Assembly: GCF_043641075.1 (NCBI RefSeq)
Contig: NZ_JBHZRC010000011.1
Location: forward strand, 62,001 to 126,000
Direction of reading: 5' to 3'
Length of the DNA stretch: 64,000 nucleotides
From: Bacillus_BD oryzisoli_A
GTDB lineage: Bacteria > Bacillota > Bacilli > Bacillales > Cytobacillaceae
The notes beneath the pieces were generated by a model. It was not told the origin of the DNA. It made no database searches and was given only the letters and a program-made list of their open reading frames with translations. The first letter of the stretch is position 1. Every line of letters starts with the position of its first letter. The translations under genes were made by a program, and so were the position numbers. Positions 35,246 to 44,089 of the stretch are shown one piece after another.

Positions 35246-35302
35246 TAGTTTAAATAGAAATTAAAAAAATACAAATAAAAGGAAAACAGGAGGAGAAACA
35301 AA

Positions 35303-35722
35303 ATGAAAAACGTTGAAATAGGGGCATTGATTTTACGAGTAGTATTAGGGGTTACATTCTTTATCCATGGTTTAGTGAAATTCCAAGGCGGTATTGAAAA
35401 TACGGTTGGCTGGTTTGCAAGTATCGGGTTACCTGGGGGATTAGCATATGCTGTAGCAATTGTTGAATTAGTAGGCGGACTAGCTTTAATTATTGGTCTT
35501 GGAAGCAGAGTGATTTCCGCTTTACTGGCTGTTTTAATGCTTGGGGCTACGTTAAAGGTAAAATTAGCAATGGGGTTTTTAGGTAATGGCCAAGGTGCAG
35601 GTTACGAATTAGATGTAGCATTACTAGCAATGGCTGTCTTTATCATTATCAATGGCAGCAAGCTGCTTGCAGTGGATCAGCGATTTGGAAAGCGTCAGAA
35701 GTCAGTGGCTGAGAGCGTTTAA
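35303..35722 (+). CDS. DoxX family membrane protein
   Basis: Protein of 139 residues with four helices. LILRVVLGVTFFIHGLVKFQGG, IVELVGGLALIIGLGSRVISALLA and LLAMAVFIIINGSKLLAVDQ are typical of DoxX/MhqP. Partner proteins of this family accompany quinone-detoxifying enzymes. RBS AGGAGG. Last gene of the operon before a strong bidirectional terminator. Confidence 0.88.
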   Translation: MKNVEIGALILRVVLGVTFFIHGLVKFQGGIENTVGWFASIGLPGGLAYAVAIVELVGGLALIIGLGSRVISALLAVLMLGATLKVKLAMGFLGNGQGAGYELDVALLAMAVFIIINGSKLLAVDQRFGKRQKSVAESV

Positions 35723-35735
35723 TAGATTCACATAG

Positions 35736-35781
35736 AAAAAGCTTACCGTTGGACAAATGTGTCTGATAGTAAGCTTTTTTT
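35736..35781. terminator. Bidirectional terminator
   Basis: AAAAAGCTTAC pairs with GTAAGCTTTTT; A- and T-runs on both sides serve the DoxX operon and the opposing dehydrogenase. Confidence 0.8.
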
Positions 35782-35785
35782 ATGT

Positions 35786-36880
35786 TTAAGAAACGACTGC
35801 ATGAATATAATTTTCCAATTCAGTTATCGCGAGGCTGACAGTTTCTATAGTCATTTCACCTGGTAGTAAATGAATAGATTCCTCTGGTACAACGGTTTTT
35901 TCTGCAACCTGACGTACCTTTTCTTCTGTGATCTGCTGAACTCCTAAGTTTTCTAAGGATAATGGAATCCCTAACTGTCGATAAAATGGAAGAATGGCGT
36001 CAATTTCCTTCCACTTGTTTTCTAACACAAGCTGCACAAGGATTCCATAAGCGACTTTTTCTCCATGAAGAGCATGATGTGTTTCTTTCAGAACCGTTAG
36101 TCCATTATGTACAGCGTGCGCACCTGCAACCCTTCCGTAATGATCGCCAAATCCTCCAACCATGCCCCCGAGCATAATAATGGCTTCAGCCACTTTGATG
36201 AAATCATTGTTTAAGATGCCCGTTTTGGCTGCAATTACCGCGCCTTCTGAATGCTTTAGTAGTACGTCTTTACATTGCTTTGCCGTGTAATAACAAATTT
36301 CTAATGGAACGGATTTGTCCTCCATTGCAGCCATTTGCACATCTGCTTCGTACCACTTTGCAAGGGTATCAGCAATGCCGGCAATAAGCATATCAAACGG
36401 ACCTTGCAGGAGAATGAGAGGCTCGACAAGGACGAGAGAGGCTGCGACAGGGTATACATCAAAACGAAGGAATTTTCCTGAATCATCATATATGACACTT
36501 ACAGGTGTCCATGGTGAACAATTTGATGATAGGGTAGGGATTAGAATAACCGGCATGTGTGTAAGATGTCCAGCTGATTTAGCCAGGTCAAGGACCTTAC
36601 CGCCGCCGACACCAATAATGGTTTCAAAGCCTCCCTCAGAAGCAAGTCTGGCGACCGTTTCGATTTCTGTTATAGAATTCTCTCCATTATAAATATACTC
36701 CGTGGTCTGTATCTTTGTCAGAGTAGGCCAAAACGGGCTTGCTGCTTTCCATGACTTTTGGCCGTGAACAATAAGAGCCTTTTGAAGGCCGCGCTCTACT
36801 AATTTATCTTCTAATTGATTCAAAACTCCTTTTTGGAGTACATATTCACCGGGCGCTCCATGTACATATATCGTTTCCAT
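35786..36880 (-). CDS. Iron-containing alcohol dehydrogenase family, HcxA/YbdH-like
   Basis: Dehydrogenase of 364 residues of the glycerol dehydrogenase branch. Cofactor motif GVGGGKVLDLAK, then PTLSSNCSPWTPVSVIY; metal ligands are expected at D in GIADTLAKWYE and His in GAHAVHNGL and HHALHGEKVAYG. E. coli YbdH/HcxA, a hydroxycarboxylate dehydrogenase of the same length, is the closest model I recognise. It lies 46 bases beyond the metNPQ terminator on the same strand, so reduction of a methionine-derived 2-oxo acid is a possible link, not shown. Confidence 0.75.
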   Translation of the reverse strand: METIYVHGAPGEYVLQKGVLNQLEDKLVERGLQKALIVHGQKSWKAASPFWPTLTKIQTTEYIYNGENSITEIETVARLASEGGFETIIGVGGGKVLDLAKSAGHLTHMPVILIPTLSSNCSPWTPVSVIYDDSGKFLRFDVYPVAASLVLVEPLILLQGPFDMLIAGIADTLAKWYEADVQMAAMEDKSVPLEICYYTAKQCKDVLLKHSEGAVIAAKTGILNNDFIKVAEAIIMLGGMVGGFGDHYGRVAGAHAVHNGLTVLKETHHALHGEKVAYGILVQLVLENKWKEIDAILPFYRQLGIPLSLENLGVQQITEEKVRQVAEKTVVPEESIHLLPGEMTIETVSLAITELENYIHAVVS

Positions 36881-36925
36881 TATCTGAATCTCCTTTTTAA
36901 AAATGTGGGGGGATCCTTTCTGTTT

Positions 36926-36958
36926 TAAAAAAAGCCTCTATCGGATAAAGATAGAGGC
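36926..36958 (-). terminator. Terminator of the metNPQ operon
   Basis: On the minus strand GCCTCTAT pairs with ATAGAGGC, followed by seven T. Confidence 0.85.
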
Positions 36959-36968
36959 ATAAGGTCAT

Positions 36969-37808
36969 TTATTTCGTCATCCAAGTTGGTTTTCCAAAGC
37001 CTTTGAAATCCTCATCAATCGCCTTTTCAAATTCCTCTGACTCAACAACTGCTTTAATGTCCTTTGCAAGTTGAGAATCCTTGTTTTCTGTTTTCACAGC
37101 GACGATATTGCGATATTTATCATCCATGTTCTCAAGCTGAAGGGCGTCAAGAAGATTCATGCCTGCTGCTATAGCGAAGTTACCAGGAACTGCTGATAGA
37201 TCAGAACTTTCAACTGCGCGTGGCAGCTGGCCTGCTTCAATTGGCTGGAATTTAAGGTTTTTCTTGTTTTCCGCAATGTCTTTTTCAGAAACAGTCAGCG
37301 GATCTGCATCCTTACTTACTGTAATCAAGCCTGCATCCTGAAGCGTATTAAATGCGCGTGCTGCATTGGTTGGGTCGTTTGGAATCGCAACAGTTGCTCC
37401 GTCTTTAATTTCATCCAATGATTTAAAGTTGTTAGAATAAAGACCCATTGGCGCAGTTGGTACAGAGATTAAAGCAGTTAAATCCATCTTGTTTTCTTTC
37501 GCAAAGTTTTCAAGATAAATTGTATGCTGGAATAGGTTGGCATCAATATCACCAGTATCTAATGCATTATTTGGCTGGATATAGTCACTAAATTCAACTA
37601 GTTCTACTTTGTAGCCTTTTTCTTCTAAGGCTGGCTTGATAATTTTTGAAACCATGTCACTGTAAGGGCCTGCCGTAGCACCAAATTTAATTTCCTTTGA
37701 TTCTGTAGCTGCTGTATCTTTTGTTTCAGTCTTTTCTTCACTGCCGCCGCATGCTGCGAGGACTGTTGCTGCTAGTAATAAAATAAATCCAATAAACCAT
37801 TTTTTCAT
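36969..37808 (-). CDS. metQ: Methionine ABC transporter substrate-binding lipoprotein
   Basis: Lipoprotein of 279 residues with a signal peptide and lipobox LAAC. The NlpA/MetQ fold shows in IKFGATAGPYSDMV, YIQPNNALDTGDIDANLFQH and the conserved IPNDPTNAARA. Third gene of the riboswitch-controlled operon, 20 bases after the permease. Binds methionine outside the membrane. Confidence 0.93.
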   Translation of the reverse strand: MKKWFIGFILLLAATVLAACGGSEEKTETKDTAATESKEIKFGATAGPYSDMVSKIIKPALEEKGYKVELVEFSDYIQPNNALDTGDIDANLFQHTIYLENFAKENKMDLTALISVPTAPMGLYSNNFKSLDEIKDGATVAIPNDPTNAARAFNTLQDAGLITVSKDADPLTVSEKDIAENKKNLKFQPIEAGQLPRAVESSDLSAVPGNFAIAAGMNLLDALQLENMDDKYRNIVAVKTENKDSQLAKDIKAVVESEEFEKAIDEDFKGFGKPTWMTK

Positions 37809-37828
37809 AAGTTTCTCCTTCTTTCTTC

Positions 37829-38500
37829 TTATCTTTTATCGACAGCTTTTGAGATAAAATCTCCAAGCAATTGAATGACCTGTACTAATACGATTAAAAT
37901 GACGACTGTTGCAATCATAATGGTGTTATCGTAGCGGTAATAACCAAAGCGAATGGCTAGATCACCGATACCGCCGCCGCCGACAGTTCCGGCCATGGCT
38001 GAAAAACCTATTAAGCTGATTAGGGTTAGTGTAATACCTGAAATAATACCTGACTTAGCCTCAAGAAGCAGAACATCCTTGATGATCATCCAAGGAGTGG
38101 CGCCAGCCGCAATGGCTGCCTCAATGACACCTTTATCGATTTCCCGTAGAGCTGTTTCCACTATTCGAGCAAAAAATGGAATCGCGGCAACAGATAGGGA
38201 TACACTTGCTGCTGTCGGTCCAATGGTTGTCCCAACTAGGGCCTTTGTCAAAGGAATTAACGCAACCAGTAATATGATAAATGGGATGGAGCGAACCATA
38301 TTGACAATAAAGCCTAATACATTTTGCACGGTGCGGTTTTCCCAGAACAGCTCTTTATCAGTTACATACAAAAGAATTCCGATTGGAAGACCAATGACAA
38401 TTGCAATAAGCAGTGAAATTCCAATCATGTAAATCGTTTGAAAAAAAGCAGTATTAATGTCAGGAATAAGTTCAATGAGATGGTTGAAGTCAAATGCCAT
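37829..38500 (-). CDS. metP: Methionine ABC transporter permease
   Basis: Permease of 223 residues with five helices; the EAA loop is EAAIAAGATPWMIIKDVLL and the VRSIPFIILL region is conserved in MetI/MetP. Its start overlaps the end of metN by 11 bases. Confidence 0.93.
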   Translation of the reverse strand: MAFDFNHLIELIPDINTAFFQTIYMIGISLLIAIVIGLPIGILLYVTDKELFWENRTVQNVLGFIVNMVRSIPFIILLVALIPLTKALVGTTIGPTAASVSLSVAAIPFFARIVETALREIDKGVIEAAIAAGATPWMIIKDVLLLEAKSGIISGITLTLISLIGFSAMAGTVGGGGIGDLAIRFGYYRYDNTIMIATVVILIVLVQVIQLLGDFISKAVDKR

Positions 38501-39503
38501 TCTGAATCACCTCCACCTGTGCTGTTCGACTTTCAATAAACTTGATTGATTTTTCAATTTCTTCTTTTGCCCCATTAAGCTCCATAATGAAGATCCCTAG
38601 TGGTGCTTCTCCTATGTACTCAATTGAACCGTGAAGGAAGTTTCCATTTACGTTAAACTTTTGCAATGTATCGGAAATAACACTTTCTCCAGCTACATCG
38701 CCTTTAAACGTGACTTTAACAATCATGCCTTTGCATTTTTGTAAAATAATCTCTGGAATGTCGAAGGATACAACGCTCTTAATAAATTCCTTTGCCAGCT
38801 CTGTCTGCGGGTTAGAGAAAATATCATAGACAGGGCCTTCCTCGATGACTTTTCCTTTTTGCATAATGGCCACACGATGACAGATTTCCTTTACAACATT
38901 CATCTCGTGGGTAATTAAAACAATCGTGATGTTTAATTCTCTATTAATCTTTTTTAAGAGCTCCAGGATAGATCTTGTTGTAGTCGGGTCTAGAGCTGAG
39001 GTAGCCTCATCACACAAGAGGACGGAGGGGTTATTTGCCAATGCTCTTGCTATGCCTACACGCTGCTTCTGACCGCCGCTGAGCTGAGAAGGGAAGACAT
39101 CTCTTTTGTCTGAAAGATCAACCATTTCCAGAAGCTCTTCTACTCGTTTATTGATTAGATTAGCCGGAGTTTTAGCGGCTTTTAATGAGAAAGCAATATT
39201 TTCATAGACTGTTTTTTGGCTGATTAAATGGAAGTGCTGAAAGATCATTCCGATTTTCAAGCGCGCTTGGCGTAAGCCTTCACTATTTAATTTAGTCAGG
39301 TCTTTTCCATTTACAGAAATAGTGCCTGTTGATGGCCGCTCTAAAAGGTTGATACAGCGGAGCAATGAGCTTTTTCCAGCCCCTGAATAGCCAACGATTC
39401 CATAGATTTCTCCTTCTTGAATGGATAGGGATACATTATCTACACCCTTAACAGCCCCGCTCTTCGTTTGATAAATCTTTGTAAGATTTTGAATCTTTAT
39501 CAT
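38490..39503 (-). CDS. metN: Methionine ABC transporter ATP-binding protein
   Basis: ATPase of 337 residues. Walker A GYSGAGKSSLL, signature LSGGQKQRVGIARAL, Walker B LLCDEATSALDP and the His switch ITHEM. The C-terminal NIL domain (about 260-337), which senses methionine, is present. ATG 39503 behind GAGGAGGGG. Transcribed under the SAM-I riboswitch just upstream. Confidence 0.95.
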   Translation of the reverse strand: MIKIQNLTKIYQTKSGAVKGVDNVSLSIQEGEIYGIVGYSGAGKSSLLRCINLLERPSTGTISVNGKDLTKLNSEGLRQARLKIGMIFQHFHLISQKTVYENIAFSLKAAKTPANLINKRVEELLEMVDLSDKRDVFPSQLSGGQKQRVGIARALANNPSVLLCDEATSALDPTTTRSILELLKKINRELNITIVLITHEMNVVKEICHRVAIMQKGKVIEEGPVYDIFSNPQTELAKEFIKSVVSFDIPEIILQKCKGMIVKVTFKGDVAGESVISDTLQKFNVNGNFLHGSIEYIGEAPLGIFIMELNGAKEEIEKSIKFIESRTAQVEVIQNGI

Positions 39504-39601
39504 AGGATCCCCTCCTCTTTTTTAAAATTATTATACCTATTGACTTAGATGGCTTTAGTCGATAATCAGTCTTCGTTACGTTCGGAAGATTTAACTTTTT
39601 C

Positions 39602-39760
39602 AAAAAAAAAAGCCTCTTTCAATTGAAAGAGGCATCGAAACACGATCTATTATTTCGACTTATCTTTCAGAATGAAAGTCATTCTGGAGGAATTGGCACC
39701 TTCCCATTATGGGGGTTGCCGGACGTCATAGGGCCTTCTCCCTCGGTCGCTCTGGATAAG
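39602..39760 (-). promoter_or_regulatory. SAM-I riboswitch (S-box) controlling metNPQ
   Basis: Read on the minus strand: CTTATCCAGAGCGACCGAGG opens helix P1/P2, then CCGGCAACC and GGAAGGTGCCAATTCC form the conserved core, followed by AAAGATAAG closing P1. The terminator hairpin GCCTCTTTC-AATT-GAAAGAGGC (39611-39633) with about nine T follows. High SAM would stop transcription before metN. Confidence 0.95.
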
Positions 39761-39861
39761 TTATTTATTAAGTTATGTTTAGTATAGTACTAATTATTCA
39801 ATCATCTGTCAATATATAATTTTTACTTTTTTAAGAAAATAAATATTCATAGTTGGATAGG

Positions 39862-40641
39862 CTAGTTGTATAAGTCTGTTCTTCTATCCTGGAAGATAGG
39901 GATTGTACTTCGAACGCTATCGACTTCCTGCAAATTTATATCAGTATAGTAGATTCCTTCTTCGGTGTGGCCACTGATAAGGAGTTCACCCCATGGAGCG
40001 ATGACCATAGAGTGGCCATTAAAGGTATTTCCCGGATCTGATCCGACACGGTTGACAGCAACGACAAAGCATTGATTTTCAATGGCGCGTGCCTGTAATA
40101 GAATTTGCCAATGGTCAATCCTTGGTGTTGGCCATTCTGCTGGTATGAACATAATCTTTGCTCCTCTTAATACATGTGAACGAATCCATTCAGGAAAGCG
40201 TAAATCATAACAAATCACGCCACCGCATGTAATCCCATCTAATTCGAATGTATTAAGCTTGTGTCCGGCATTCATATACTGATGCTCATCCATTAATTTA
40301 AAAAGGTGGGCCTTACTGTATTCAGAAATAATCATTCCAGTTCGGTCAGCAATATACATTGTATTATAGAATTTGTCCTGATTCTTGGTTGCAACAGAGC
40401 CGCCTACAATATTGACATGATACTTTTTTGCCAGTTTTGAGAATAGTTCTTTTGTGTGTATCCCGTCTGCATCTGCAAGCGATTCAAGCTGTTTCAAGGC
40501 ATAGCCGGTATTCCACATTTCTGGGAAAATGATCACATCTGTATGGTTCTTTGCTGCTTCTTCTGTATATTTCTCTACCTTTGCAAAGTTCTTTTCTGGT
40601 TGGCCAAATTCAATATCCATTTGCACTACAGCTATTTTCAT
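39862..40641 (-). CDS. Carbon-nitrogen hydrolase, omega-amidase / MtnU-like
   Basis: Nitrilase-superfamily amidase of 259 residues. Catalytic Glu in IIFPEMWNTGY, Lys in YSKAHLF and Cys in GGVICYDLRFPE. The group includes 2-oxoglutaramate/2-oxosuccinamate amidase and Bacillus MtnU (YkrU), which hydrolyses the 2-oxo amide formed when an amino acid amide donates its amine to the methionine-salvage oxo acid. ATG 40641 is used (GGTGGTG 6 bases before). Divergent aminotransferase and nearby met transporter support this role. Confidence 0.82.
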   Translation of the reverse strand: MKIAVVQMDIEFGQPEKNFAKVEKYTEEAAKNHTDVIIFPEMWNTGYALKQLESLADADGIHTKELFSKLAKKYHVNIVGGSVATKNQDKFYNTMYIADRTGMIISEYSKAHLFKLMDEHQYMNAGHKLNTFELDGITCGGVICYDLRFPEWIRSHVLRGAKIMFIPAEWPTPRIDHWQILLQARAIENQCFVVAVNRVGSDPGNTFNGHSMVIAPWGELLISGHTEEGIYYTDINLQEVDSVRSTIPIFQDRRTDLYN

Positions 40642-40726
40642 TTTTTTCACCACCGCTAGACAAGTTACTTTAAAGATTATAGAATCTTACATAAAATCGC
40701 AATCAATTTATTAGTCTTTATGAAAC

Positions 40727-40870
40727 AACATGATTGATTGGAGTGGAAGGCACGAAGACTCCTGCGGGAGAAGCGAGACAGGCGAGACCCCGCAGACACG
40801 TAGTGTCGAGGAGGCTCGGCGGTCGCCCGCGGAAAGCGAAGTTTCTTGAACGGAAATCAACAAACATGTT
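40727..40870. repeat. GC-rich dispersed Bacillus repeat element
   Basis: About 144 bp, clearly richer in GC than its surroundings: GGAAGGCACGAAGACTCCTG, GGGAGAAGCGAGACAGGCGA, GAGGAGGCTCGGCGGTCGCC and GCGGAAAGCGAAGTTTCTTG are its parts. Ends are inverted (AACATG-ATTGATT and AATCAACAAACATGTT). A deleted copy is at 21484. Such elements occur in many copies in Bacillus genomes; small ORFs over it are not real genes. Confidence 0.75.
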
Positions 40871-40932
40871 AACAGGGATTATATATATATTTCTAATTTG
40901 TCTAAGGTATTTCATAAAAGAGGGGTTTTTGC

Positions 40933-42099
40933 ATGAATTATTCTGATCGATTAAAGAAGCTGCCGGTACAATTTTTTTCAACATTAGTAAACAAAGTAAA
41001 TAAGGCAATTGCAGAGGGAAGGGATATTATAAACCTTGGACAGGGTAATCCGGACCAGCCGACACCTCCTCATATTGTAAAGGCCTTACAGAAGGCTGCT
41101 GAGGATCCTCAGACACATAAATACTCATTGTTTCGCGGACTTCCGCAATTAAAGGAAGCAGCCTGTGATTTTTATAAAAAGCAGTATGGTGTTGACTTGA
41201 ATCCTGAAACAGAGGTTGCTATTTTATTCGGAACCAAGACTGGCCTTGTCGAATTACCGATGTGTCTTTTAAATGAGGATGAATTGATGCTGCTGCCTGA
41301 TCCGGGCTATCCTGATTATTTATCAGGTGTTGTGCTTGGAAATGTACAGTACGAAACGTTTCCACTATTAGCGGAAAATAAGTTCTTACCGGACTATTCT
41401 AGGTTTACAGAAGCGCAAAAAAAAGCAGCTCGTTTAATGTATTTAAATTATCCAAACAATCCAACCGGTGCAACAGCAGACAGGGCATTCTTTGAAGAAA
41501 CAGTCAGATTTGCGAGGGAAAATGATGTAACAATTTTGCATGATTTTGCTTATGGCGCGATTGGCTTTGACGGTAAAAAGCCAATTAGTTTTCTTGAAGC
41601 AGAAGGTGCGAAGGATGTTGGTATTGAGATGTACACATTATCAAAAACCTATAATATGGCAGGCTGGCGTGTTGGTTTTGCGGTTGGAAATGCTGAGATT
41701 ATTGAAGCAATCAATTTGATTCAGGATCATTTGTATTGCAGCCTTTTTCCCGCTGTTCAGCTGGCTGCTGTTGCCGCGCTGACAGAGGATCAGCAGTGCG
41801 TTAATGAACTAGTAGCGCGCTATGAAAAACGAAGAGATACTTTTGTAGCAGCCTGTCAAAGAATAGGCTGGAATGTAGAAGCTTCATCGGGTTCTTTCTT
41901 TGTTTGGCTGCCTGTTCCAGGGGGTTATACAAGCGAGGAGTTTGCTGATTTATTACTGGATAAGGCAGATGTTGTTGTTGCTGCTGGTAATGGATTTGGG
42001 AAATATGGTGAAGGCTATATCAGGGTCGGTCTATTGCTTGATGAGGATCGCTTAGAAGAAGCAGTTCTTAGAATTGAGAAGTTAAATCTTTTTAAATAA
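40933..42099 (+). CDS. PLP-dependent aminotransferase, class I/II (MtnE/MtnV-like)
   Basis: Aminotransferase of 388 residues. INLGQGNPDQPTP, NYPNNPTGA, and the Schiff-base Lys in YTLSKTYNMAGWRVGFAVGN are all present; the final domain has SGSFFVWLPVP and YIRVGLL. Divergent from the omega-amidase-like gene: together they would transaminate a 2-oxo acid with glutamine-type donors, as MtnV and MtnU do in methionine salvage. ATG 40933 is behind AGAGG. A decayed copy of this gene lies 480 bases downstream. Confidence 0.85.
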   Translation: MNYSDRLKKLPVQFFSTLVNKVNKAIAEGRDIINLGQGNPDQPTPPHIVKALQKAAEDPQTHKYSLFRGLPQLKEAACDFYKKQYGVDLNPETEVAILFGTKTGLVELPMCLLNEDELMLLPDPGYPDYLSGVVLGNVQYETFPLLAENKFLPDYSRFTEAQKKAARLMYLNYPNNPTGATADRAFFEETVRFARENDVTILHDFAYGAIGFDGKKPISFLEAEGAKDVGIEMYTLSKTYNMAGWRVGFAVGNAEIIEAINLIQDHLYCSLFPAVQLAAVAALTEDQQCVNELVARYEKRRDTFVAACQRIGWNVEASSGSFFVWLPVPGGYTSEEFADLLLDKADVVVAAGNGFGKYGEGYIRVGLLLDEDRLEEAVLRIEKLNLFK

Positions 42100-42132
42100 T
42101 AATATCTATTAGTAATCCTCTATAGTTAAAAG

Positions 42133-42172
42133 GGCTTGCTGCTTTTCTTGAAAAGTGCAGCAGGCTTTTTTT
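42133..42172 (+). terminator. Terminator of the aminotransferase gene
   Basis: GCTTGCTGC pairs with GCAGCAGGC (one G-T pair), followed by TTTTTTT. Confidence 0.85.
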
Positions 42173-42270
42173 GTTAATGCATATATTTTACAAATAAAGA
42201 CATCACCTATCAAAATCTGATAGACGTCGAAAAGGGGAAACAATCAGATTATTTTTTTCAAAAAAAACGA

Positions 42271-42467
42271 TATTTACAATTTTGTTTACAAGCATATTAA
42301 TTTGTAAACATGTATGCAAAAAGCATACAATTGCTTACGTTATGTGTTTGCATGTATACAAAACTGTTTATTTGTATGCGAACTCGCATGCATGCCTATA
42401 TATCAACATGTATGCAAATTTGTAATGATTGTGTACAAGTATTGTATGCGTGTATGCGAATCAATAC
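42271..42467. repeat. Palindromic repeat cluster 1, centromere-like (parC-like)
   Basis: Dense short repeats of two related kinds: TTTGTTTACAAG/TTTGTAAACA and TGTATGCAAA/TTTGCATGTATACAAA, in both orientations and often joined as imperfect palindromes. A second cluster at 43763 repeats the order: both open with TACAATTTTGTTTACAAG and both contain ATCAACATGTA. A 67-codon frame through it (42310) is an artefact of the repeats. Placed before a ParM/ParR pair, it suits a ParR binding array. Confidence 0.65.
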
Positions 42468-42548
42468 TTTTAACACTATTAATAAAGTGAGTAAAGTAGC
42501 AGTTACTATATGAGGTATATTAAGCACAAAGGAATCTCAAACAACATT

Positions 42549-43592
42549 CCCCTCCCCCTCCCCCTTTGTTTCGTGAAAGCTTTGCAAAGATGGCTGCTGA
42601 GGGCCCACAAATTCATAAACATTCATATTTTTATGGAATTCCTCAGTCAAGGGAAGCTGCATGAAATTTTATAAAAACAGAACGGAGTAGTTAAGGGATT
42701 TGAATTGAAGTCTTTGTTTAATTCAAAAGGAAGACAGATCTTGTCGAACCGCTGATGTGTTTGATAAATGAGGAAAGCCTATGATGAAGACTGAACTGGA
42801 TGGAGATCCAGATTTATCAAATGATGTATTCGGGGATATCCAGTATGAGATTTCTCTCATACTAATAGAAAAGAGCTTCTTGCCGGACTACTCTATGTCA
42901 ACAACTGTGAAAGAATAGTCAGTTAATTAACTGGATTTCTCATGAGACCCTATCGATACTTTGTGAACCGTATATCCTTTTGCGAAGGTAAGTTTTGGAA
43001 AAATACAAAAACGATAATAACCATTTTTAATAATTTGCTATAATGCGATCCGATCTGACAAAAAAGAGTAGATTAGTTTTTTCCTTAATTCAAAAAAAGT
43101 ACAAAAGTTTTCGGAAATGTATTATGTATCCTGTTTCGAATTCTTAGTGTGGCGGGCTGGCGAGTGTTGGATTTGTAGTTAGTTACGTTACTTGAAATTA
43201 TTATCGAGTTCATTTGATTCAGTTTCATTTGGACTATTGAGGTCTGCTTTCTGCCTTTCAGAAGCTATAGTTACCTTTAACTGGGGCTGCAATGTCTAGG
43301 ATGCTCTCGTAACAAGGTGTAAGGCACAGAGTGTTACATTTACCATTTGCGATAGCTGTCAAAATAATAGGAAGCAATTTGAAGATTGTATACGACCTTT
43401 TATTTGGATGATAATTTTGTACCAGAAGGTTAAGGCATGAAGAGTTTGCTGATTTAATATAGTGGCATGTGGCTGTAGTTGCGGGAGCCGGGAAGTGGCT
43501 TTAATAAATATGTCGAAGGGCATATCAGTTTCGTTTTACCACTTTATGAAGAGAACTCTAGGAAGGTAGTTAGTATGATCGAGAGGCTTATA
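42549..43592 (+). pseudogene. Decayed copy of the aminotransferase gene
   Basis: Collinear nucleotide similarity to 40933-42099 with many stops and indels. Examples: GTGAAAGCTTTGCAAA with GTAAAGGCCTTACAGA; CTTGTCGAACCGCTGATGTG with CTTGTCGAATTACCGATGTG; GCCGGACTACTCT with ACCGGACTATTCT; GGCGGGCTGGCGAGTGTTGG with GGCAGGCTGGCGTGTTGG; AGAGTTTGCTGATTTA with GGAGTTTGCTGATTTA; ATATGTCGAAGGGCATATCA with ATATGGTGAAGGCTATATCA. Similarity runs from about codon 40 to near the end. No frame survives. Confidence 0.8.
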
Positions 43593-43762
43593 CTCTAGAA
43601 ATAACTGAGTTTGATTATGGTTATTATATGAACTGATAGCTAGTATTTACTTCGCGAGGTATTTTTCTACTTTCCTAATAACTTACAAATAATTACATTG
43701 TCAATTTAGTCTATCAAAGAGGTAGTCAGAGTATATTTAGTTAAATCTAGTATCTAAAAATC

Positions 43763-43953
43763 AATATATACAATTTTGTTTACAAGTATACAATCATGTA
43801 TGCGTTTGTTTTTGAAAATTGTATACTTGTAAACAAAAGAGTTTGCATGCGAACAAATACGTATATACCGCTATAAATCAACATGTAAACAAAATTGCGT
43901 TACTTGTATACATGTATTGTAAGCATATATACTTGTAAACAAAGAATGTTTGC
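43763..43953. repeat. Palindromic repeat cluster 2, centromere-like (parC-like)
   Basis: Same family as cluster 1, with units such as TTTGTTTACAAGTATACAA, TTGTATACTTGTAAACAAA and ACTTGTAAACAAAG in both orientations. It ends about 135 bases before the parM-like start, the place where type II par loci keep their centromere and promoter. Confidence 0.7.
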
Positions 43954-44089
43954 TTATTACACTTTTGTTACTTTTCACTTTCAAATATTGAAAAACCTAC
44001 CAATCTTGTGTAATCTTAAAGGACACAAACTAGATCTTTAGTAGATTTATTTGTATCCTAATTTTTGGGAAAAGAAAGGAAGAATGTTG

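Noticed and set aside
40734..41008. Open frames on both strands over the GC-rich repeat
   Set aside because: Frames arise from the dispersed repeat and its GC bias; no ribosome binding sites.
42310..42513. 67-codon frame rich in Met, Cys and Thr
   Set aside because: It is translated from the ATGTATGCAAA repeats of array 1 and has no ribosome binding site.
42549..42567. CCCCTCCCCCTCCCCC run as G-quadruplex
   Set aside because: Only three G-runs on the other strand; likely drift within the pseudogene region.
42271..43953. CRISPR array
   Set aside because: Units are short, variable, palindromic and irregularly spaced with no cas genes; the 52-bp arrays also lack unique spacers.
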